A stretch of DNA of 64,000 nt, taken from contig JAFKFM010000008.1 in assembly GCA_017308135.1 (NCBI GenBank), forward strand, positions 558,001 to 622,000, given 5' to 3'. This document shows positions 1 through 9,978 of the stretch, piece after piece. Source of the stretch: Alphaproteobacteria bacterium. GTDB taxonomy: Bacteria > Pseudomonadota > Alphaproteobacteria > CACIAM-22H2. The notes under the pieces are model-generated. The model was not told the origin of the DNA and ran no database searches. It saw only the letters and a list, made by a program, of their open reading frames with translations. Position 1 is the first letter of the stretch; each line of letters begins with the position of its first letter. The position numbers and the translations under genes were made by a program.

Positions 1-2504
1 GCGAGGTCGGCGCCGAGGCCCGGGGCGAAGATCGGCCCTTCCCCGCTGTCGAACACCACATAGAACTGGATCGGATAGTTCGATTCCGTGAACGCCGCCG
101 GCAGCGTTGCCGTGAAGCCTTGGCCGTCGGCCGACATCATGGTCTTCGACCAGATTTCGCCCTGATGAACATGGCGGAAATACAATATCGCCGCCGAATC
201 TTTCACGGGATTGCGAACGGCGATCGTCAGCGCTTTGCCGCGCGCGTAACGCTGCGGATACGTGCCGGAAAGCGCCGCACTCGGCCGCGCTCGCCAGTTT
301 CGCATCGCCGCCAGCCGCGCCGCGACTTTTGCCTGCTCGACGATCGGGCGATCGCGATCGTTGATGTACCAGAACTCGAAATCCTGGATGTCGCGATCGA
401 TGCCGGCGAGTCGGTCGCGCCAAGCACCACGCAACCACGGCTGCGGCCCGTAGGAGAGATCGGTCTGATAGACGCCGTCGGCCGCATTGACGATCGCGAC
501 CCACGCGTCACGTGCGCGGACGTAATCGTTCATCGCCGCGTCGTAAGCCGCGCGCCCGCCCGCGATCAGATAGAGTTCGTGCGCGCAGGCCGAGCGGAAT
601 CGCGCGGCGAAAAAGCGCGCGAGCGATGCCTGGATCTGCGCATCGACGACATAGCGACGCGTCGCGGGACGATAAGCATCCGCGCAAGCCCGCACCGCGC
701 GCAATGCGGCCTCGCATTCATCGGCGAGTGCGTCGAGCCACACCGCGACGTCGAGCGCCGTGTATTTCTCGATCGGCGTGCCGTTCCACAGCGCCGCGAC
801 CGTATCGCGCGGATTGGCGAAAAGCTGCGGATCGAAAGTCGGCACGTCGCCGAAACGCGTCGAGGAATCCGAATCGTAGCCGTAGGGATAGGTCGTCGGC
901 GGATAGACCAGCGACATGTTGTCGTAGATCTCCGGCCAATAGGTGTTATTGCAAGCCGAAACGCCGTGCGCGAGCGTGACCAGCGGTAACACGCGGCTGG
1001 CATGCGCGAGTGCCTTCTCGCACGCTTCGGCGGCATCGCCCGCCGTCGCACGCAAAAACCGCAGCCAGCTTTCGCGCGGCGCGTCGGTCGAGTAGGCGAA
1101 CCGGCCTTGCAGCAAATAGCCGTATTCGAATTTCGACCAATCGTAGCGGCCGCGTAGCTCTTCGGGCTCGTAGCAGAAGCGTTCGCCCAAACGCCCCGAC
1201 CCCATCCGGCCCTTGAAGGACAAGGGCTCGCAGAATTCCATGCCCGATGCGCCACAGAACCGTGCCGCGCGCGCATAGGCGGCCGCGAAGGCCGGGTCGC
1301 CCGACAGCAACACGCGCTGCGTGCCCGGCCAGACGCGCACGAGCACATCGTAATCGCGATCGCTCGCCAGCAGATCGCCATAGCCATAGCGCAGGAAGCG
1401 ACGCGAACCTTCGCTAAGCTTGAATATCTGCCCGACGGCTTCGTCGGACGGCATCTCGCGCCGGCGCACGGCGGATTGGTGATAGGGCAAACCCGTATGC
1501 TCGGCCATGAACTTGGGCGACATCGTCATCTTGTGCCCGGTCGATAGGGCGATCTCCATGATGCGGCGATCGGTGCCCTTGGCGTGAACGTCGAGCGCGA
1601 TCGGCCGGCCGATATCCTTGAGCGAGGAGAACACCGTCTCCCAGAACGGATAGCTGCCTTCCGGGACGCCGCCTTCGACATGGACGCGGATCGTCAGGCC
1701 GGTGATCTCGGGCACTTGCCGCATCAACGTCCCGAGCGCATCGCGGACGTATTCGGCCTGATTGCTCCGATCGATGCCGGTGATCTGATAATTCGCGCGC
1801 GGCACGTCGTGGAAGTCGTAGCCATGCGTCCAGAGCGCGACCTGGAATTCGAGCCCGCGCCGCGCCGCCTCGCGGCCGATGAAGCGCAGCATGCCCAGAT
1901 TGCGTTGCCGTTCTTCGGCCGACAGACCGTGGACGCGCACGTCATAGCCCGGCACGTCGACGAGGAACGGATAGGCGAAGTAGAAATACACGTCCTCGAT
2001 GAGGCGGTTGTAGTACGGGTAGTTATATTGAAGTCCGAAACCGATCGAGAAGCGCGTGAAGCGATTGCTCGCGAGCATCGTCAGGTAATCGCGCCACATC
2101 TGCTCGTCGTAGAACCAGCGCTTGTCCTCCTCCTCCGAACAGAAGAAGCGGCACACGCTGCGCACGCGCGTCGACGGCGCTTCCGAAACCTCCGAGACCA
2201 ACGCGAGCGGATCGCCGTCGTCTGTGGCCAGACGCGCGCGCTCGGCGAGTTCGGTCAGCGCGTAAACGGCGCCGCGCATGTCGCCCGCGAATATCTGAAG
2301 TCCGCCCGCGATCGGTTTAATCGTGAACGAATCCGCCGCGCCGCCGGCGCGCTTCGTGACGACGATGCGCGTGCGCGCGCTGGCGGTGCGCCGCGCCGTG
2401 CCCACGATTTGCGCGAGATGGCCGGTCGCCCAGTCGATCGCTTCCGCGCGTCCCCACGCCGGATCGACGTCGTACTCAATGCCAGATACAAGCGTGTCGG
2501 CCAT
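1..2504 (-). CDS. Glycoside-hydrolase-like protein with GH20/GH67-type N-terminal domain (partial)
   Basis: An open frame of 834 codons runs leftward from an ATG at 2504 and leaves the window without a stop. The start of the protein reads like the small alpha/beta domain that precedes the catalytic barrel in hexosaminidases and alpha-glucuronidases; the segment GDMRGAVYALTELAER is typical of it. A long region rich in W, Y and acidic residues follows (for example FAYPFLVDVPGYDVRVHGL), consistent with a TIM-barrel hydrolase. The exact family and catalytic acids were not identified. It is divergent from the GntR gene at 2668 and close to acid-sugar enzymes, so a role in releasing uronic acids from oligosaccharides is inferred. 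It has no obvious signal peptide, which suggests the substrate is imported first. Confidence 0.6.
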   Translation of the reverse strand, partial: MADTLVSGIEYDVDPAWGRAEAIDWATGHLAQIVGTARRTASARTRIVVTKRAGGAADSFTIKPIAGGLQIFAGDMRGAVYALTELAERARLATDDGDPLALVSEVSEAPSTRVRSVCRFFCSEEEDKRWFYDEQMWRDYLTMLASNRFTRFSIGFGLQYNYPYYNRLIEDVYFYFAYPFLVDVPGYDVRVHGLSAEERQRNLGMLRFIGREAARRGLEFQVALWTHGYDFHDVPRANYQITGIDRSNQAEYVRDALGTLMRQVPEITGLTIRVHVEGGVPEGSYPFWETVFSSLKDIGRPIALDVHAKGTDRRIMEIALSTGHKMTMSPKFMAEHTGLPYHQSAVRRREMPSDEAVGQIFKLSEGSRRFLRYGYGDLLASDRDYDVLVRVWPGTQRVLLSGDPAFAAAYARAARFCGASGMEFCEPLSFKGRMGSGRLGERFCYEPEELRGRYDWSKFEYGYLLQGRFAYSTDAPRESWLRFLRATAGDAAEACEKALAHASRVLPLVTLAHGVSACNNTYWPEIYDNMSLVYPPTTYPYGYDSDSSTRFGDVPTFDPQLFANPRDTVAALWNGTPIEKYTALDVAVWLDALADECEAALRAVRACADAYRPATRRYVVDAQIQASLARFFAARFRSACAHELYLIAGGRAAYDAAMNDYVRARDAWVAIVNAADGVYQTDLSYGPQPWLRGAWRDRLAGIDRDIQDFEFWYINDRDRPIVEQAKVAARLAAMRNWRARPSAALSGTYPQRYARGKALTIAVRNPVKDSAAILYFRHVHQGEIWSKTMMSADGQGFTATLPAAFTESNYPIQFYVVFDSGEGPIFAPGLGADL

Positions 2505-2667
2505 GTCGTGTCACTCCGGGGACCGTGTTTGGTTCTCGTGATGCATGCGCGATCGGAATCGTTTGGCGCGGTCGATTTCGCGCGTGATTTGACGCGCGCC
2601 AGCGTGTAAAATTTTTCGAGTTGCGGCACTTCGTCCCGCACCGGCTTCGAGCGACGGCGATGGAACC

Positions 2668-3393
2668 ATGAACGTCGAAAGCAATACGCAAAGCCAAGCG
2701 CGCGCTTGGCCCGATATTTTCGCCGAGGAGACCGATCGTTCCGCGATCGGCGCGCCGAGCTACACGCTCGCCGCCGACGCGATCCGGCGCGACATCATCG
2801 ACGGTCGCTTCGCCGACGGCGAAAGGTTGATGACGAACGATCTGGCCGATCGCTACAAGTTGAGCCTCGCGCCGATCCGCGAAGCGCTGCTGGCACTCTC
2901 CGCCGAAGGCATCGTCATCCTGCAGCCCAAGCGCGGCGCGGTCGTGCGCACCATCACGCCGGCCTTCATCGAAGAAATCTACGAGATCCGTCTCGGCTTG
3001 ATCCCCTATCTCGAAGGCGAACGCGCGGCGATCGCCTCCGACGAAGACGTGTCGCGGATGCGCCAAATCCAGGCGGATTTCGAGGACGCCGCCGCGCGCG
3101 GCACGCGCGACGCCGTCATCCAGCGCAACATCGAATTTCACGGCGTTGCGCTCAACATCCGTCCCAACCGCGAGGCGTTGCAGATCTTGCGCCGCCACCA
3201 CACGCTGATCCGCGCGTTGCGCGCGCGTTTCGGCTACGGTCCCAGCCGGATGGACGACATGATCGACGAGCATCATCGGATCATCGACGCCTTCGCCCGC
3301 CATTCCCGCGAAGCCGCGCAGGAGGTCAGCCGTCAGCATCTCGGGAACGCGTATCGCGAACTGATCGAACGCATTTCCGGCACGTCGCGCTAG
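2668..3393 (+). CDS. GntR family transcriptional regulator (FCD type)
   Basis: The 241-residue protein has an N-terminal winged helix-turn-helix at about residues 30-95 (DAIRRDIIDGRF, then LSLAPIREALLALSAEGIV) and an all-helical FCD ligand-binding domain after it (EEIYEIRLGLIPYLEGE, EFHGVALNI). This is the FadR-like layout of regulators that sense small organic acids. The ATG at 2668 was chosen because the ATG at 2659 runs into a stop after three codons. It is divergent from the glycoside-hydrolase-like gene and ends 4 bases before the tail of the leftward Dpp operon. It is the obvious candidate regulator of the acid-sugar block, perhaps through the palindrome at 11172-11184, but binding is inferred. 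Confidence 0.9.
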   Translation: MNVESNTQSQARAWPDIFAEETDRSAIGAPSYTLAADAIRRDIIDGRFADGERLMTNDLADRYKLSLAPIREALLALSAEGIVILQPKRGAVVRTITPAFIEEIYEIRLGLIPYLEGERAAIASDEDVSRMRQIQADFEDAAARGTRDAVIQRNIEFHGVALNIRPNREALQILRRHHTLIRALRARFGYGPSRMDDMIDEHHRIIDAFARHSREAAQEVSRQHLGNAYRELIERISGTSR

Positions 3394-3397
3394 CATC

Positions 3398-4387
3398 TCA
3401 ATCGACCGGAATGGGCGACGGCTTGGCGAAATGGCACGCGACGGCATGCCCAGGCGCCGCGACGTTCAGCGCCGGATCGACTTTTCGGCAAATATCCTGC
3501 GCGATCGGGCAGCGCGGATGGAATCGGCAGCCCGACGGCACGCGCGCGGGGCTCGGCACGTCGCCGGTCAGCACGATCCGCTTGTTGCGCCGCTGCGGAT
3601 CGGGAACGGGTGCGGCCGAGATCAGCGCTTGCGTATAAGGATGATGCGGCCGGGCGAACAAGCTGTCCTTGTCCGCAAGCTCGACGATTCGGCCGAGATA
3701 CATCACCGCCACGCGCCGTGCGATGTGCCGCACGACCGCCAGATCGTGCGCGACGATCAGATAGGCGATGCCGAGCTTCGCCTGCAGATCCTGCAGCAGA
3801 TTGATGACCTGGCTTTGCACCGACACGTCGAGCGCGGAAACGGGCTCGTCCGCGACGACGAGTTTGGGATTGAGCGCGATGCCGCGCGCGATACCGATGC
3901 GTTGACGCTGCCCGCCGGAGAATTGATGCGGGAACCGATCGATATGCCCGGCATTGAGGCCGACTTGTTCCAGCAATTCGACCACGCGGTCCTTCAATTC
4001 CGCGCGCGTGCGGCACACGCCATGCGCCTGAAGCGGCTCGCCGACGATGTCCAAGATGCGCTCGCGCGGACTGAGCGAGGCGAAAGGATCCTGGAACACG
4101 ATCTGGAAATGGCGCCGCGCCTCGCGCAACTCGGCCGCCCCCAGCGACGCGAGATCGACGCCGTCGAATATGATCCGGCCCGATGTCGGGTCGAGCAAGC
4201 GCACGACCATCCGCGCCGTCGTCGTCTTGCCGCAGCCGGACTCGCCGACCAGCGCCAGCGTTTCGCCATGCGCCATCGCGAAGGAGACTTTATCGACCGC
4301 GTGGATTCCCGCGCGGCCGCCCAGCAATCCGCCGCCGCCATAGACTTTGGAAACGTCTTGAACGTCGAGAAGCGGTGCGGCACTCAT
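3398..4387 (-). CDS. Dipeptide/oligopeptide-type ABC importer, second ATPase (DppF/OppF-like)
   Basis: A 329-residue cytoplasmic ATPase. It has a Walker A motif ([13 protein letters not shown], about residue 47), the signature FSGGQRQR, Walker B ([11 protein letters not shown]) and the switch histidine (VAHDL). The C-terminal oligopeptide extension with conserved cysteines (GCRFHPRCP and later AVACHF) is diagnostic of the Opp/Dpp family. The ATG at 4387 overlaps the upstream ATPase stop as ATGA; a longer frame reaching 4867 is only read-through of an overlapping frame and was not used. It is the last gene of the leftward operon and meets the GntR gene tail to tail. Confidence 0.93.
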   Translation of the reverse strand: MSAAPLLDVQDVSKVYGGGGLLGGRAGIHAVDKVSFAMAHGETLALVGESGCGKTTTARMVVRLLDPTSGRIIFDGVDLASLGAAELREARRHFQIVFQDPFASLSPRERILDIVGEPLQAHGVCRTRAELKDRVVELLEQVGLNAGHIDRFPHQFSGGQRQRIGIARGIALNPKLVVADEPVSALDVSVQSQVINLLQDLQAKLGIAYLIVAHDLAVVRHIARRVAVMYLGRIVELADKDSLFARPHHPYTQALISAAPVPDPQRRNKRIVLTGDVPSPARVPSGCRFHPRCPIAQDICRKVDPALNVAAPGHAVACHFAKPSPIPVD

Positions 4388-5397
4388 CGCACGCCCTCCG
4401 CCGGTGCCACGAACCCGATTTGCCGCCAGCACATCGTGGCGCCACCGTCTGACGTGGAAAACGATGCCGGCTCGCGCGTTCTGCAGATATCGCGGACCTG
4501 ATCGCAACGCGGATTGAACCGGCATCCCGTCGGGCGCTCCAAAGGATTGGGCACGGCGCCGGGAATCTGCTCCAGCCGATCGCGCGGATCGTCCAGACGC
4601 GGGATCGAGCGCAGCAAGCCTTCCGTATAAGGATGCGCGGGCTGCGCGAAGATCGCATTCACCTCGCGCTGTTCGACGATCCGGCCCGCATACATGACCA
4701 ATACCTCGTCCGCGATCTCCGCGACCACGCCCAGATCGTGCGTGATCATCACGATGGCGGTCGACAACCGGCCCCGCAGATTGCGCAGCAGATCCAGGAT
4801 CTGCGCCTGGATCGTGACGTCCAGCGCCGTCGTCGGCTCGTCGGCGATCAGCAGTTTCGGTTCGCAAGCCAGCGCCATCGCGATCATCACGCGTTGACGC
4901 ATCCCGCCGGACAATTCGTGCGGATAATTGTCCGCGCGGCGTTCCGGATCGGGGATGCCGACCAGCGCCAGCGCATCGACCGCTTGGCGGCGCGACGCAC
5001 GGCGGCCGAGATTCATATGCAGCTGGATCGCTTCGGCGATCTGATCGCCGACCGGAAAGACCGGATTGAGCGACGTCATCGGTTCCTGGAACACCATCGC
5101 GAGTTCCCGGCCCCGGCGGCGCTGCATCTCCGCCTGCGACAGCCGCGCGATATCCACGCCGTCGAGCAGCACCGACCCGCTCGCAATGCGGCCGTTAGGT
5201 TCGGCCAGCAACCGCATGACGGCGAGCGCGGTGACGCTCTTGCCCGACCCGGACTCGCCGACGATGCCCACGCAGCCGCCGCGCGGCACATCGAAACTGA
5301 TGTCGTCGACCGCGCGGATCGTGCCCGACCGCGTCGCGAATTCGACGACGAGATTGCGGACCGACAGGATCGGCCCCTGCCCCGCGACGTTGCTCAT
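4384..5397 (-). CDS. Dipeptide/oligopeptide-type ABC importer, first ATPase (DppD/OppD-like)
   Basis: A 337-residue ATPase with Walker A ([15 protein letters not shown]), signature LSGGMRQR, Walker B ([12 protein letters not shown]) and the H-loop (MITHDLGVV). The C-terminal [10 protein letters not shown] and a later cysteine form the Opp/Dpp-type tail. The start at 5397 (MSNVAG) overlaps the stop of the permease gene by ATGA; extra residues upstream in the same frame are not supported. With the ATPase at 3398-4387 it should form the heterodimeric motor of the importer. Confidence 0.93.
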   Translation of the reverse strand: MSNVAGQGPILSVRNLVVEFATRSGTIRAVDDISFDVPRGGCVGIVGESGSGKSVTALAVMRLLAEPNGRIASGSVLLDGVDIARLSQAEMQRRRGRELAMVFQEPMTSLNPVFPVGDQIAEAIQLHMNLGRRASRRQAVDALALVGIPDPERRADNYPHELSGGMRQRVMIAMALACEPKLLIADEPTTALDVTIQAQILDLLRNLRGRLSTAIVMITHDLGVVAEIADEVLVMYAGRIVEQREVNAIFAQPAHPYTEGLLRSIPRLDDPRDRLEQIPGAVPNPLERPTGCRFNPRCDQVRDICRTREPASFSTSDGGATMCWRQIGFVAPAEGVR

Positions 5398-6260
5398 TCC
5401 CGCGACTCCGGATCGAGGATGTCGCGGATCGCGTCGCCCACCATGTTGAAGGCGAGCACGCAGGCGGTGACCGCAAGCCCGGCGGTCACGACCGACCACG
5501 GCGAAACCAAAATTTCCGTCAAACCGTCACGGATGATGTTGCCCCAGCTCGGCGACGGCGGCTGCGTGCCGAGGCCCAGGAAGCTGAGCGTCGCTTCGAT
5601 GCGGATCGCGGTCGCGACCCAGAGCGTGGCGACGACGACCAACGGGCCTGAGATGTTCGGCAGAACATGACGCAGCAGGATGCGCCACGGCTTCTGCCCG
5701 GCGGCGATCGCGGCATCGATATAGGGCTCGGCCTTGATCGACATCGTGGAGGCGCGGGCCACGCGGATGAAGCGCGGCAGGAACGCGAAAGCGATCGCGA
5801 CGACGAGATTCGAGAAACCCGGCCCGAGCGCGGCCGCGATCATGATGCCGATCAACAAGGCCGGGAACGCCATCAGCACGTCGCTGATGCGGCCGGTGAT
5901 TCGATCGACGATGCCGCCGAAGTAGCCCGCCAGCATGCCGATGATCGTACCGAATACACCGGCAAGCAGCGGCGCCGTGATGCCCAGCGCCAGCGACGGG
6001 CGCGCGCCGTGCAGCACGCGCGACAGGATATCGCGGCCGAAACGGTCTGTGCCGAACCAATTGGCGTCCGACGGCGCGCGGCTCATCATCAGGATGTTCT
6101 GCTTCAGCGGATCGTAGGGCGCGATCCACGGCGCCAAGATCGCCATCGTAACGAACAGCGCGATGACCACGACGCCGATCAGCGTCACAGGCTGACGGAT
6201 GAAGTCGCGCCAGGGATTGCTGGCGATCGCGACCGGGGTCGCGGCGGGTGCGGCACTCAT
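5394..6260 (-). CDS. Dipeptide/oligopeptide-type ABC importer permease (DppC-like)
   Basis: A 288-residue inner-membrane permease. An N-terminal helix ([16 protein letters not shown]) is followed by the periplasmic motif [13 protein letters not shown], which is typical of OppC/DppC, and then by about five more membrane segments. The cytoplasmic EAA-type loop is [19 protein letters not shown], which couples to the ATPases. The gene overlaps its neighbours on both sides by four bases, so translation is probably coupled. Confidence 0.93.
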   Translation of the reverse strand: MSAAPAATPVAIASNPWRDFIRQPVTLIGVVVIALFVTMAILAPWIAPYDPLKQNILMMSRAPSDANWFGTDRFGRDILSRVLHGARPSLALGITAPLLAGVFGTIIGMLAGYFGGIVDRITGRISDVLMAFPALLIGIMIAAALGPGFSNLVVAIAFAFLPRFIRVARASTMSIKAEPYIDAAIAAGQKPWRILLRHVLPNISGPLVVVATLWVATAIRIEATLSFLGLGTQPPSPSWGNIIRDGLTEILVSPWSVVTAGLAVTACVLAFNMVGDAIRDILDPESRE

Positions 6261-7231
6261 CGGCCGGTTCTCCGCAAGCGCGGGTCGATCAAAATGTAGA
6301 TGAGATCCATCGCGAAATTCACACCGACGACGAACATGGCGAAAACGAGGAGCGTTGCTTGAACCGTCGGGTAATCGCGCGACGAGATCGCGTTGACCAG
6401 CACGCTGCCCACGCCCGGCCGCGCGAAAACGAGCTCGATCGCGATCGAACCGGACAGCATCGTCAGAATGTAAATGCCGAAGCCCGTGACGACCGGGATC
6501 AGGGCGTTACGCAAAGCGTGCTTGTAGATGACGTAACGCTCGGGCACGCCTTTGGCGCGGGCGGTGCGCACATAGTCGCGCCGCAGAACTTCGAGCAGCG
6601 CCGAACGCGTCAGACGGCTGGTGAAAGCGGCCATGATGAAGCCCAAGGTCATCGCCGGCAGCACAAGATGCTTCACGCGGTCGGCGAAATCCGTGCCGCC
6701 GCCCATGATCGGCAGCAGATCGAGTTTGAGGCCGAAGACGATTAGAATCAGCGCGCCCAGGAAGAAATCGGGGATGCAGAACCCCGCAAGCGCGAGGAAC
6801 CGCGCGGCGTAGTCGACCGCGCCGCCGCGCCGCGTGGCCGAGACGACGCCCGTCGGCACGCCGATCGCCATGCCGATCGCCATTGCCGCCAGCGACAGCT
6901 CGATCGTGTAGGGAAGATTGGTCGCCAGCATCCGCGCGATGCTTTGCCCCGAGATCAGCGAGGTGCCGAGATCGAGTGTCGCGATATTCACGAAGAACTG
7001 GATGAATTGCTGCCACAACGGCTTGTCGAGCCCGAACCGCTCCCGAAAGATTTGGAGCTGTTCGGGACTCGCATTGTCGCCGAGTGCGGTCACCGCCGGA
7101 TCGCCCGGCAGCACCCGCATCGCCACGAACACGAAGCAGAGCACGAGAAACACCGTGATCAGCGCGTCGGCGATGCGGGCGGCCGGAACGAGACGTCCGT
7201 ACTTTCCCAGGCGGGCGATGACCGATCCCAT
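6257..7231 (-). CDS. Dipeptide/oligopeptide-type ABC importer permease (DppB-like)
   Basis: A 324-residue permease with the OppB/DppB layout: an N-terminal helix, the periplasmic signature (MRVLPGDPAVTAL and LGLDKPLWQQF-like FGLDKPLWQQF), and an EAA loop (VRTARAKGVPERYVIYKHAL). The ATG at 7231 shares its A with the stop of the binding-protein gene (TGATG). A GTG three bases upstream at 7234 would add one residue and cannot be excluded. It pairs with the permease at 5394-6260. Confidence 0.92.
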   Translation of the reverse strand: MGSVIARLGKYGRLVPAARIADALITVFLVLCFVFVAMRVLPGDPAVTALGDNASPEQLQIFRERFGLDKPLWQQFIQFFVNIATLDLGTSLISGQSIARMLATNLPYTIELSLAAMAIGMAIGVPTGVVSATRRGGAVDYAARFLALAGFCIPDFFLGALILIVFGLKLDLLPIMGGGTDFADRVKHLVLPAMTLGFIMAAFTSRLTRSALLEVLRRDYVRTARAKGVPERYVIYKHALRNALIPVVTGFGIYILTMLSGSIAIELVFARPGVGSVLVNAISSRDYPTVQATLLVFAMFVVGVNFAMDLIYILIDPRLRRTGR

Positions 7232-8832
7232 CACGAGACGAAGCGCGCCTTCGCCAGACGGTAACGCGCATAACCCGCCTTCACGTCGAAGCCGAGCTGC
7301 AGACGCGGATTGCGCGCGTAGACGAAGCCCAGCGTGCAGATCGTGAAGGCCGGCAGATCGGTCAGGATCTTGAGCTCCGCGTCCCGGACCAGATTCTGGC
7401 GGCGTTCCAGATTGGGCTCGGCCATCGCGGCATTGAGCAGATCGTCGACGCCCTTGCCGCCGATCGAACCGTAATGGCTATAGTTCTTGTTGCCCTTCCC
7501 GTCCGTGCGGACCTCGGCGGCGCTGTGATAATAGGCCATCGGGATCTGCGTCGAGACCGGCGCGAAGGTTTCCGAATGCAGGACGACGGCGTTGACGTCC
7601 TTGTCCTTCTCGGAATGGTAGGTGGTATGGTCGATCGTGCGGATCGACATATCGACGCCGATCGACCGCCACATGTCCTGCACCATCAGCATGATCGAGG
7701 AATAATCCTCGCGCTGCGTCATGATGATCTCGAATTTGAAGCCGTTGCCGAGGCCGGCTTCATTCAGCAGCGCCTTGGCCTTGCGCGGATCGTGGTGATA
7801 GCGCAGTTCCTCCGGCAGCTCGTTCTCCTTGAAGCCGCCGGGGAAGTCGGGCGGATTGATGCCCCAGGCAGCACCCGCCATGCCGCCGAAGGCCTTGACC
7901 AGGATGTTGCGGTCGATGCCGTAGCGCAGCGCCTTGCGCACGCGGATATCGTCGAAGGGCTTGCGGCCCATATTGAAGAAGAAGGTGTTGATGCTGCCCG
8001 GCATCGTCTGGTCGATGATGACGTCCGCCTTCTGGCGCTTGATCTGGTCGACCCAGCCCGGCAGGCGCGCGCCCTCGATGATATCGAGATCGCCCTTGAT
8101 GAAGGCGAGCGTGCGCGCCGTGGGATCGGCCATGTAGCGGATTTCGATCTGTTCGATCGCGGGCTTGCCGCCGTGATACTTGTCGAACGCCTTCAACACG
8201 ACGCCGCGATCGGGATCGATGCGGTCGAACTCGTAAGCGCCGGTTCCGACCGGATTGCGCGCGAAGGCTTCGGGCGTCGACTTTTCGGCGGCCGCGCGCG
8301 ACACGATCGAGCCAATCAGCGAGATCAGGCCCGAGGCGTGGAAGGTCGGGTTGGGAATCTTAAGCGTGAAGCGGACGCGATACTTGTCGACGGCTTCCAC
8401 GCTATCGACGTCCGACAGATAGATGCGTTGCGGCGAACCCCATTTCGGGTCGAGCATCGTTTCGTAGGTGTATTTGACGTCGTCCGACGTCATTTCGCCG
8501 AAGCCTTTGTGGAACTGCACGCCTTCGCGAAGCTTCAGCGTCCAGGTCTTGCTGTCGGCCGACACGTCCCAGCTTTCGGCGAGCGAACGCACGACCTTGT
8601 CGGCCGACAATTCGAACGTGCCGTCGGGCGGATCGAGCAGCGCGTCGAAAACCTGCCGCGACGAGAACTGGTCGGCATTCTGCACGCTGCGACGCGGATC
8701 GAGCGAGAACACGTTGGTCGCCGAGACGGCCACGCGCACCGGCCGGGCCTGGGCGGCGGCCGTGCCGCCGGTTGCCGCAACGAGCACGGACGCGGCCGCG
8801 GCTTTGATAACGTCACGCCGAGTTGCCTTCAT
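7231..8832 (-). CDS. ABC importer substrate-binding protein, DppA/OppA-like family
   Basis: A 533-residue periplasmic binding protein. The N-terminus MKATRRDVIKAAAASVLVAA is a twin-arginine type signal, implying folded export. The middle matches the family-5 solute-binding fold (TWTLKLREGVQFHKG, VGTGAYEFDRIDPD, NTFFFNMGRKPFDDIRVRKA). A strong ribosome site (GGGAGGAAATC) precedes the ATG. The family binds peptides, but many members bind oligosaccharides or opines. Linkage to acid-sugar enzymes favours an oligo-uronide or sugar-acid ligand; this is inference. Confidence 0.93.
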   Translation of the reverse strand: MKATRRDVIKAAAASVLVAATGGTAAAQARPVRVAVSATNVFSLDPRRSVQNADQFSSRQVFDALLDPPDGTFELSADKVVRSLAESWDVSADSKTWTLKLREGVQFHKGFGEMTSDDVKYTYETMLDPKWGSPQRIYLSDVDSVEAVDKYRVRFTLKIPNPTFHASGLISLIGSIVSRAAAEKSTPEAFARNPVGTGAYEFDRIDPDRGVVLKAFDKYHGGKPAIEQIEIRYMADPTARTLAFIKGDLDIIEGARLPGWVDQIKRQKADVIIDQTMPGSINTFFFNMGRKPFDDIRVRKALRYGIDRNILVKAFGGMAGAAWGINPPDFPGGFKENELPEELRYHHDPRKAKALLNEAGLGNGFKFEIIMTQREDYSSIMLMVQDMWRSIGVDMSIRTIDHTTYHSEKDKDVNAVVLHSETFAPVSTQIPMAYYHSAAEVRTDGKGNKNYSHYGSIGGKGVDDLLNAAMAEPNLERRQNLVRDAELKILTDLPAFTICTLGFVYARNPRLQLGFDVKAGYARYRLAKARFVS

Positions 8833-8856
8833 GATTTCCTCCCAATTTGCTTTTGA

Positions 8857-9978
8857 TTAGATCGGCCGCACGAGCGGCGCGAGTTTGGCTTCGTCGAGAA
8901 CCAGCCCGAGCCCCGGATCGGCGCCGAGCTTGATGAGTCCCTTGTCGATACGCGGAAACTTGGAGAACACGGCGCTTTGCCGGTCGCTTTGATCGTTGAG
9001 TTCGCAGGGTTGCGTCGATTGGAACTGCGCCGCGACGAAATGGAGATTGGCGGCGTGCCCGATGGCGGGCTGCGTTTGGTGCGGCACGAGATCGACGCCA
9101 TGCGCAAGCGCGAGCGCCTTGCACTCCAGCATGCCCGTGAAGCCGCCCATCTTGATGATATCCGGTTGCACGATCGACACGCCCGCGTCGATCAACGCCG
9201 CCACGTCCTGCAGCGTATAACTTTGTTCGCCCGCCGAAACGGGGATGTCGAGTTTGCGCGAAACCGTTTCGAGCGCCTCGAGATGATAGTGCTCGACCGG
9301 TTCCTCGAACCAAGTATAGCCCTCGTCCTCGAGGATGCGGCCAATACGGATCGCCGTGCCGACCGAGTAGCCGTTGCTGGCGTCGAAGGCCAAGCGCATC
9401 GAAGCACCCAGATGCCGGCGCGCGGCGCGAAGCTTCGCGATATCGCCGTCGACGTCGCGATCGCGTTCGCCGCGCCCGTGTTCCATCCGGATTTTGATCA
9501 AGGCCGGGCCGTCTTGCATGCGCTTGTCGATCGCACGCAGCATGTCGTCGACCGAGACTTTGCCAAGGCCGCCAATCGACCCGTAAAACGGCAATTCCTT
9601 GCGCCAAGCGCCGCCGAGCAGCGCATAGATCGGCCGCCCGACGATTTTGCCTTTGAGATCCCAGAGCGCGATATCGAGGGCCGCGAGCCCCGCCGTGACG
9701 ATGCCGTGCGGCCCCAACTTCATCGCCTTGTTGAGCGCGCGCTGATAGATGACCGCCGTGTCGAAAGGGTCGGCGCCGATCAGGTCGGGCGCCACGTAGC
9801 CGGATAGGAACGACAGCGACAACGCGCTGTCGAGCATCGGCGAGGCTTCGCCAAGCCCGGCGCGCCCGGCCTTGTCGCGCACGCGCACCCAGGAGCTGCG
9901 CGCGGGGAATTGTTTGGGCCCGGACCATTCGACGTGGAAACACTCGATGGCGGCGATCTCGCATCCGTGGGTCGTCAT
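8857..9978 (-). CDS. Mandelate racemase/muconate lactonizing enzyme family protein (enolase superfamily), copy 2
   Basis: A 373-residue enolase-superfamily protein with an alpha+beta cap and a TIM barrel. Visible active-site residues are K162 and R164 (IKIRM), the metal ligands D199 (FDASNGY), E225/E226 (FEEP) and E251 (AGEQSY), and the base H300 (VPHQTQPAIG). The ATG at 9978 overlaps the neighbour's stop as ATGA; a frame reaching 11007 is an overlapping artefact. Members dehydrate, epimerise or cycloisomerise acid sugars, dipeptides or muconates. The K-x-R second strand and the histidine suggest an acid-sugar dehydratase, but substrate cannot be told from sequence alone. Confidence 0.88.
   Translation of the reverse strand: MTTHGCEIAAIECFHVEWSGPKQFPARSSWVRVRDKAGRAGLGEASPMLDSALSLSFLSGYVAPDLIGADPFDTAVIYQRALNKAMKLGPHGIVTAGLAALDIALWDLKGKIVGRPIYALLGGAWRKELPFYGSIGGLGKVSVDDMLRAIDKRMQDGPALIKIRMEHGRGERDRDVDGDIAKLRAARRHLGASMRLAFDASNGYSVGTAIRIGRILEDEGYTWFEEPVEHYHLEALETVSRKLDIPVSAGEQSYTLQDVAALIDAGVSIVQPDIIKMGGFTGMLECKALALAHGVDLVPHQTQPAIGHAANLHFVAAQFQSTQPCELNDQSDRQSAVFSKFPRIDKGLIKLGADPGLGLVLDEAKLAPLVRPI

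Noticed and set aside
120..2609. Several plus- and minus-strand open frames of 60-340 codons over the first gene
   Set aside because: They are Arg/Ala/Pro-rich shadows of the single 834-codon minus-strand frame, whose translation looks like a real folded protein.
2476..3638. Long minus-strand (323 codons) and plus-strand (310 codons) frames over the GntR gene
   Set aside because: The GntR frame has clear domains; the others have shadow-type composition.
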